In this document: piece by piece, positions 57,431 to 64,000 of the stretch | How the letters are laid out: the number at the start of each line of letters is the position of its first letter | How positions within the stretch are numbered: position 1 is the stretch's first letter | Source: Colius striatus | Taxonomy: Eukaryota; Chordata; Aves; Coliiformes; Coliidae | NCBI RefSeq assembly: GCF_028858725.1 | Contig: NC_084763.1 | Span: forward strand, 6,324,001-6,388,000 | Direction of reading: 5' to 3' | Length of the DNA stretch: 64,000 nucleotides | Notes under the pieces: generated by a model | Databases searched by the model: none | Told to the model about the DNA's origin: nothing | Seen by the model: only the letters and a program-made list of their open reading frames with translations | Translations under genes and position numbers: made by a program

Positions 57431-57505
57431 TTAAGGGTTGGAAGGGACCTTGAGAGATCATCCAGTCCAACCTCCCTGCCAGAGAAGGATCTCCTAGAGC
57501 AGTGT
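57418..57505 (-). mobile_element. CR1 LINE 3'-end fragment (twin flank, first copy)
   Basis: Reads aaatcacagaatcttaaggg, ttggaagggaccttgagaga, catccagtccaacctccctg. About 90 bp are recognisable. The sequence beyond its 3' tail is shared with the copy at 58238. Confidence 0.9.
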
Positions 57506-58225
57506 CAAAAGGACATTTTTCCTGTACAAGAGGGGGTGCAATGTAGAAGACAGATGGAGAGCAGTAGTGCCAGTGGCACTCACAGAGAGCACATACGTAC
57601 AAGGAAAGGACTTGGCAGGACAGACATTTTTATGGCTATGTGCAGTGCCTTGCTAAACAATGCAGGAGTTAGAACAGAGTCCAACCAGTTTGAGCTAGAG
57701 GGCTGCATTTTATAGCAGCAATTTATCCATAAGGATCTATGGATTGTTTCACGTGACTTCAGTGGATGAACTAGAACAATCCAAAAAAAAACCCCACCAA
57801 AGCCAGAAGGAACAAGAAACCAAAGTCCACGGGAGTATAACACACAGGAACTGCAGGGGGGGTTGTTCTGCATAAACCAAGGGCTTGTTCCAGTACAGCC
57901 ATTATTAATACAAAGCAGTTGGCTGGAGCTGACTCAGACACCGTTCAGGAGCCGGCGGGGACGTGCTGCTGCACAAGACGAGTAGCAGCAACACTCGCTC
58001 CGGATATGACAGACCTGGATCCAAACCCCTGCTCTGCCCCAAGGGGATTTGAACCCACACAACCAACACACCTCTCTGGAGAACAGGCTCATCTATCGCA
58101 GCGCTCCGTGCCACTGTCTTGGGTCAGCCCGGGAGACAGATCTCCAGGCTCTCCTGGAAAGCTCACTGCCTCTTCAGAGCCTTTTGCAGGGATGCTGGCT
58201 GGCCCACAGGCATGCTTATAGCCTT

Positions 58226-58250
58226 ATATGTATATGCAAATCACAGAATC
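58226..58250. repeat. 25-bp direct repeat, copy 2
   Basis: Identical to 57406-57430. The sequences diverge on the outer side (ccttatatg here, ttttaatatg there) and within the CR1 after the shared gaatc. Confidence 0.9.
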
Positions 58251-58626
58251 ACAAGGGCTGGAAGGGATCTCGAAAGATCATCCAGTCCAACCCCCCTGCC
58301 AGAGCAGGACCATCTAGAGTAGGTCACACGAGCTCATCCAGCTGGGTTTTGAATGTGTTCACTCCATCTGGGCAGCCCCTTCCAGTGCTCCCTCACCCCA
58401 ACAGGGAAGAAATTCTTCCTTGTGTTTCTTTGGAACCTCTTCTGTTCCAGCTCATACTCTTTGCCCCTTGTCCTGTCATTGGCCATCACTGAGCACAGCC
58501 TGGCTCCATCCTCCTGACACCACCCTTCATATATTTGTAAACATGAATGAGGTCACCCCTCAGTCTCCTCCAAGCTGCAGAGCCCCAGCTCCCTCAGCCT
58601 TTTATCACAAAGGAGATGCTCCACTC
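58238..58626 (-). mobile_element. CR1 LINE 3' part, about 390 bp (twin flank, second copy)
   Basis: Reads aaatcacagaatcacaaggg, gatcatccagtccaaccccc, ccctcaccccaacagggaag, gttccagctcatactctttg and tttgtaaacatgaatgaggt, the complement of a CR1 3' region. Confidence 0.93.
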
Positions 58627-58650
58627 ACCGCCAGCCTGTCTCCCACGTGA

Positions 58651-58924
58651 TCTCAAGTAAAGAGTGATAGGACGAAAGGAAACGGCCTCAAGTTGTGCCA
58701 GAGGAGGTTTAGAGTGGAGATTTGGAAGAATTTCTTCACTTGAGGGGCTTCATAGACACTGTCCCAGGCTGCCCAGGGAGGTGCTGGAGTCCCCATCCCT
58801 GGAGGTATTTAAGAGATGCGTAGATGAGGTGCTGAGGGACATGGGTTAGTGATGGGCTTGGCAGGGTGAGGTTAGCGGTTAGACTCAAAGGTCTTTTCCA
58901 ACCAAAAAGATTCTATGATTCTAT
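58651..58924 (+). mobile_element. CR1 LINE 3' end, about 275 bp, different subfamily
   Basis: Contains agagtgataggacgaaagga, aacggcctcaagttgtgcca, tttggaagaatttcttcact, gtattt, gaggtgctgagggacatggg and the tail agattctatgattctat. It matches the subfamily of the 25322-25759 copy and lies opposite to the copy ending 25 bp before it. Confidence 0.94.
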
Positions 58925-61900
58925 AGGGATCACAGCTCCCACATCCCAACCAAACACCCCAACAACTCAGCTATGAGACACACCAGCAGCTGTACCTGAT
59001 CATCCATTTTACCGCCACCTCCAACACAATTCAGTGCAACCAACAGGTCAAAGAATATTTAAATGTTCCCCTGCTTTGCTGACTCAAAAGTTTTGAACCT
59101 GCCTTATTGAATCTTTATCAGTTTGAGCCCAACTCTCCAGTTTAACTACAGCACCCATCTGTCCAAGCATCATTCACTCCTCTAATAACACCTGCAATGC
59201 CCAGTCACCCATTCTTCAGGCCCTTAGCAAAGTCAGTCTGGGACCCATACACTGTTTATACTCTTCTTACCTACTAAACAGTTCTGTGAGCAACAAACAG
59301 AAACCACATGCACAATCACAGATTACAGCCAGTCCAGCTTGCTGCAAGCTGCTGAAATCACATTGGACTTTATAAAGCAAACAGGTTTTCTGTTTACATT
59401 TACAAAGTAAACCAACTACTCTCTGCATGCTCCGTGATCTCCTTCTGTTTGGATCTTTCAATACCACATTTGCTTGGGATACAAAGTCCATGTTTTGTGA
59501 AAGGATTGCTCTCAGGGAACCACACAAAACATTAAAGCTTAAGATCTGTAAAGCTTGTAAATGCTTACAGATAGATGCTGCCAATGACTACTATGCCAGG
59601 GTAACCACATCTCAGGAGAGGGCATCTGGGGCAGAATAAGCCCTTCTTCAGCCACTACAATACAGCTCCCTAATCTGCACTGATGGTTTAAACTGACAGC
59701 CAGGATGGGGATGTGAAGCAGGTGAGATGTCACACATCTCATTCTGCTCCTCATCAGGGAAGAGGGGTGGACACTTTTGGAGTCCACTAGCACAAGCCAT
59801 CCCAGCACAGTTCACCAGAAAAGATGTCCCTGTACCCCAGGCCAACAAAGCTGCTCACTCAAAAGTTGTTAATGCATTAACTGGTAATGCCTAATAGGAA
59901 TAAAGGACCTTCAGATTTAAAATAGCTTTGTTTTGTAAAAAAAAGCATAAGTTTCAGCACTTCTACCCTTTTCTTCAGACCCTTTTGGGAAGATAATGAA
60001 GACACTCTCATGACTTGTGTAAAAGTCATTTTCAAAAGAAGCTTTTTACACCCAAAGTGAGGAAAAGAGACACTCTGGAATTTGGCAAGCTCGGCTGTAA
60101 TTACAGAAAGGAGAAAGCTGGCTCTGAGCTGCCTTTTCTGAATTATTACTTTACAGATCTGAAGTTTTGTTGCCTCTGGAGAAGTGAGGGGCAGAGCTCT
60201 GGGAAGGCTGTCTGCAAGCTGCCTGCCAACTCGCCTGCGACATCCAACATGTAGCACACGTGGGGCCGCACAACTCCACGAGGAAATGTCACACCGGCAC
60301 AAGAAACGCCAAAACACCACCCAAGTCACTGCAGGAGCTTCCCTTGATCAAAGGGGTGTTTGCTTGCACAGTTTAGCCCTACCTTGATGCAAGCCAACAA
60401 GAGAACAGCATCTCACAGCATGTCTGAGCAGCTCTACGCTCTCGGCTCCAATAAACGAAGGGTAGAAAAGCACATTTCACAATCAGAGGTCCCTCCCATG
60501 CCAAACATCCTGCCAAGGGCTCTTTGTCTCTCACTTCAGATCACCCTTTCTCACTCCTCACAGTTTGCTAATCTCTCAGCTCCAACCACAGACCCAGAGA
60601 AGTCAGAGCCCACTCCAAAACGCCAGAGTGATTGTATCTCTCAAAACAAGAGCTTGCTCTGACAGCAAGTAACCACGCTCACTTTGTTCCCCAAGAAATC
60701 AAAAAGGCATAGTTTGAAGCAGGCTGTCCCATGGCACCTTTCAGAAGGGTTGTTCAAAGGTATCCAAGGGAATAGGCAAAGGTGACTTTTCCTCCCTATT
60801 ATAAGAGACAGGTAAAAGAAACCATTTGTTCTCCCACGGGGCAGGCAGTCTGGGCACTCAGAAGCAAACTAGATCCCACTAACACGTGTGAGATGCATAT
60901 TTGCTAGACATTATGGTACAATTCTTCAGTTGGCTCTTCCTGAAGGTCTTCCAGGAGGCCCCATCAATATTATCCACACTTTACAGGTTGAGCTACAGAC
61001 AGTGCATCCTTGCCTCTGTCACCAGCTAACACAGAAACATGAGATCTTGCTCTGACAAGCAGCCAGCAGTCGTTTACCAAGCACAGCACAACCCACATCC
61101 CTTCCTTCACACCCTGATGCCACAAGCATTGGTTGAGCAAGAGAAATCTGTATGGTCACACCTCCATCAGATGAGAGAAGTTTGAGCTGAGGGATGACGA
61201 GCAGATTCCATCAGATGAATCTTGCTGAGACCACCAAAAAAAATCATCAGGTGCTGTTCAGGAGCTGGGTTTGGCTCTAACAAACCAACTCATGCTGCAG
61301 GGGGTGTGTTGTCTACTCCAGAGCTGAGGTTTGACAGGGACACCTGAGCAGCATCACTGAGATGGCTAATGTCCCAGAAACTGCTGGAAGTGCTTTGTTA
61401 GAGGAAACATCTTCAGTCTTTCCACTAGCTGGGCAAAGGGTTCTCAATTCCATGAATTATTAAAGATGTAGATTTCTAACAAGAAGTGGTATAACCCTAC
61501 ACATATTCATTCATGCTCTCTGGTTGCATGGCCAGGACCTGAAGAAGGTTCCATTTTGCCATCAGCAATTACAACAAGCAAAATAAAGTGCAATCAATAC
61601 AGAGAAAGTGGTGAAGAAGGTAAAGAGCTACCTATTAGCTCCACTGAGTTACAAACACACTACATCCTTGTCATAGTTATGTAGCAGTCAACACAGGCAA
61701 AGCCAACAGCATCTTGACTTTGTTCTCAGCAAAGGGTGTCTCCTCATGTTATTTCTACAAGGTATTTCTGGAATGAATGAAGTGCAAAGTTGTTTGGCAC
61801 CTGCCTAAGACTGAGGCTTTGGCAGATGTGGATTCCAAAGCTTTTTAATTAACATATATGTATAAATACTCATTAAGCTTACTGGTAAGGGCTATATCAA

Positions 61901-63205
61901 TAAGCCAAGCCCCACTCTTCTCTCCCTTAATTATTTTTTGGCTGATGAGCCACCACAGCTCACATCAAATGGAAACCCCAGGCATGAAAGGCTTGCCAGC
62001 TACCTAAAGCGAGCCAGGCTTGGGAGCTGGCCCATCACATCACATTTCTTCTCTCCTGGGCCACTCAGCCTAATGGCTGCTATCTGTTGGTATTTTCAGT
62101 TTTGGGGATGAGTAAAAGCCCATGACCAAGAACACAGTTGTTGGAGAAACTTCCTGAGTCCACAGATTATGACCTAACTGAGGATCCCTGGTGAGACACT
62201 CAAATTGGTGCTGCTGTGGACACAATTCAGTGTATTAATCCTCAAGTATTTTCTTGTTCCCACCTCACATCCACATTTGGACTTTCACATTGCATCCCTT
62301 CAGACAAAGGAAAAAAAGGCACACACAGACAAGGCTCATCTGTTAAAAGCAAACATCTTAAATCCACAAAAATCTGCAACTGAGAAAAGATTAAGTGTAT
62401 TTTCTGGTGGAAAATGGAAGGTAGCAGCACCAGAACTTACACAAAATAAACAAGTAACTTAATATACACACATTATTTTCTACAGAGCAAAAAGTAAGTG
62501 CCCCATAATAATAGCATAAGGCAAGTAAAAAAAGAAAAGGTACAATTGAATACTCATGCACAGTATTTGTGGTCATAAAAGGAGATGTCTCGATCGAGTG
62601 AGCAAGCAGCCATTCCGAATGGAAATAATCCATCTTCCACCAACTTTCAGAGAAGCACAAAGGGGTCAGTTATTTGTATCCTGTCAGAACAGCAGAAAGA
62701 CCTTGCTAACTGCTGCTGGCAGGGGTTTTTTTCCACTTCATTAGAAGAAACAGTTTTACATGTTAAGACTGATGCGTGACTCAAATCAGTTAGTTGCCAA
62801 GAAAGTTACCTGGGGGGGTAGAGCAAGAGCCAACCTGGCATTACCTGTAAGTTCACTTCTTATAACAAGGACACTTTAAAGAAACCCCAAAACACATTTG
62901 CAGATTTTACCATAAGAAGGTACTTGAAACCTTTATGTTTCACAGGTATTGTAAAAGTCTGATTAACATCATTACTGGTGCTTCAAGGAATTGTGGTTTT
63001 AGTTGGAAAGCACATTTCAAAGGTCAGATGCACAACACTTCTTTCACACTCCCACATCCCAGCTATCACACCAAATACTTCTTCCTGTAAGTTTTTCACT
63101 TCTAAGTTAATCAATGTCTCATGTGGTATCATCTACACCACACGTGAAGTCGCATCTGAAGGAAGCCCACGAGCTCCTCTGAAGACACTGTGACCAGTCA
63201 CCTTT

Positions 63206-63347
63206 CACAGAATGGTAGGAGTTGGAAGGGAGATCATCAAGTCCAACCTCCCTGCCAAAGCAGGTCCCACCTAGATCAAGTCACACAGGAACACATCCAA
63301 GCAGGTTTTGAAGACCTCCAGAGAAGGAGCCTCCACACTCTCCCTTT
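63206..63347 (-). mobile_element. CR1 LINE 3' end, about 140 bp
   Basis: Reads cacagaatggtaggagttgg, gagatcatcaagtccaacct, gatcaagtcacacaggaaca and gaaggagcctccacactctc, the complement of a CR1 3' end. Confidence 0.93.
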
Positions 63348-64000
63348 GACTTATACATTCCTCCAGGACAGCAGGAACACCACCATAGTGCTGTACCTGC
63401 TGGGAAAGCGTGGAGGGAGGAGGCAAGAGAAGAAAGGACCTCATCAAGGATGACAAGAGACAGCTTTAGAGATAGCCACACCACCTCCAGCCATCCCACT
63501 AGAGCATCACCAGTCCCAAAGAAGAGGCAGGCGTGCCTCATACTCACCTCATGCGTGGTTCTGCACACCCAGCCTAAACCTGGCCTTGCTGAAACTTGCA
63601 GCAGTGCCAGGGCAAGGGGAACTCCTTAAAGATTACAAACTACATAGGAGTGTGGGGAAAAAAACCCTTAATCTGAATTATCTCAGGTTTTCGGGACAAA
63701 CCCTTTCTCTGAAAGATGTTCCAACTACAGTTTTCGTTGTGCAGTTTAAAAAGCAGCTCCCACTGTGATGATGGATACACCAGGCACACGAGGTCTGCCA
63801 ACAAACCCGGGAAGGTACCATTCCTCTCTCCGTTTCCACTCACACCCATTGCAACCTTGAGCCTGCCAACCTATGCCAGGAGACTGAGCCACCTCTTTTT
63901 TGAGAGGCTGAGAGTCCACAAAAGGAGAAAGGCACTAAGTTAGAGAACGTGACAGGCTGATAGAGGACCTGGTGCATGGGAGCAGTGGTCCTTGTGCAGG

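Larger units (their letters stand above)
53551..64000 (-). other. CDCP1 intron 1 (at least 10.4 kb, open at window end)
   Basis: Exon 2 starts at 53550, and no convincing signal-peptide exon with a CpG-rich first exon context was found up to 64000, so the rest is taken as intron 1. CR1 copies lie at 57418, 58238, 58651 and 63206. No other gene was recognised; open frames up to about 150 codons on both strands lack domain resemblance. Confidence 0.7.

Noticed and set aside
57905-58114. - strand frame with hydrophobic VLLLLVLCSSTSPPAPER as CDCP1 exon 1
   Set aside because: The only donor giving the right phase (gtctga) is weak, and the hydrophobic stretch is far from any Met in that frame. The region is kept only as a separate observation.
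59877-60329. 150-codon - frame as possible CDCP1 exon 1
   Set aside because: No signal peptide followed by a donor in the required phase (one leftover base before CA of exon 2). The context is not CpG-rich like a first exon.

Overview
The window is vertebrate nuclear DNA, most likely from a bird. Coding sequence is split into short exons with GT-AG introns, and at least sixteen copies of a CR1-type LINE carry the typical avian 3' end, with octamer-like ATTCTATG tails. The three genes recognised stand in the order EXOSC7, CLEC3B, CDCP1, which is the order known from human 3p21. No CRISPR, operon, bacterial or viral element was seen. The species cannot be fixed from the sequence alone.

Layout. 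Positions 1-14529 hold the 3' part of EXOSC7 on the + strand: five coding exons, matching the last five of the human eight-exon gene, ending in a stop and an ATTAAA signal. Positions 14550-22850 are intergenic, with rising GC, a degenerate AT-rich tandem repeat and a 323-bp pure-pyrimidine satellite. Positions 22860-29300 carry CLEC3B (tetranectin), complete in three coding exons of 201 codons. Positions 29300-40690 are intergenic with small CR1 fragments. Positions 40690-53550 hold CDCP1 on the - strand: a probable 2-kb 3' UTR, then coding exons 9 back to 2. From 53551 to the window end is CDCP1 intron 1; the signal-peptide exon was not found and probably lies beyond the window.

The three genes do not form a pathway. 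EXOSC7 is a structural ring subunit of the RNA exosome. CLEC3B is a secreted trimeric C-type lectin-fold protein that binds plasminogen kringle 4. CDCP1 is a CUB-domain membrane protein that acts as a Src-family kinase docking platform. CLEC3B and CDCP1 are convergent. All exon boundaries below were read by hand from splice sites and reading phase, and the phases close without a frameshift in all three genes.

I see no wholly new system. The most interesting structure is how CR1 elements have moved into CDCP1. One intron-6 copy lies in frame with exon 6, so reading through the splice donor would give a CUB ectodomain fused to a CR1 ORF2 C-terminus. Another copy's tail runs up to the GT of the exon 7 splice donor. 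Together these place inverted CR1 copies around exon 7, which is phase-symmetric.
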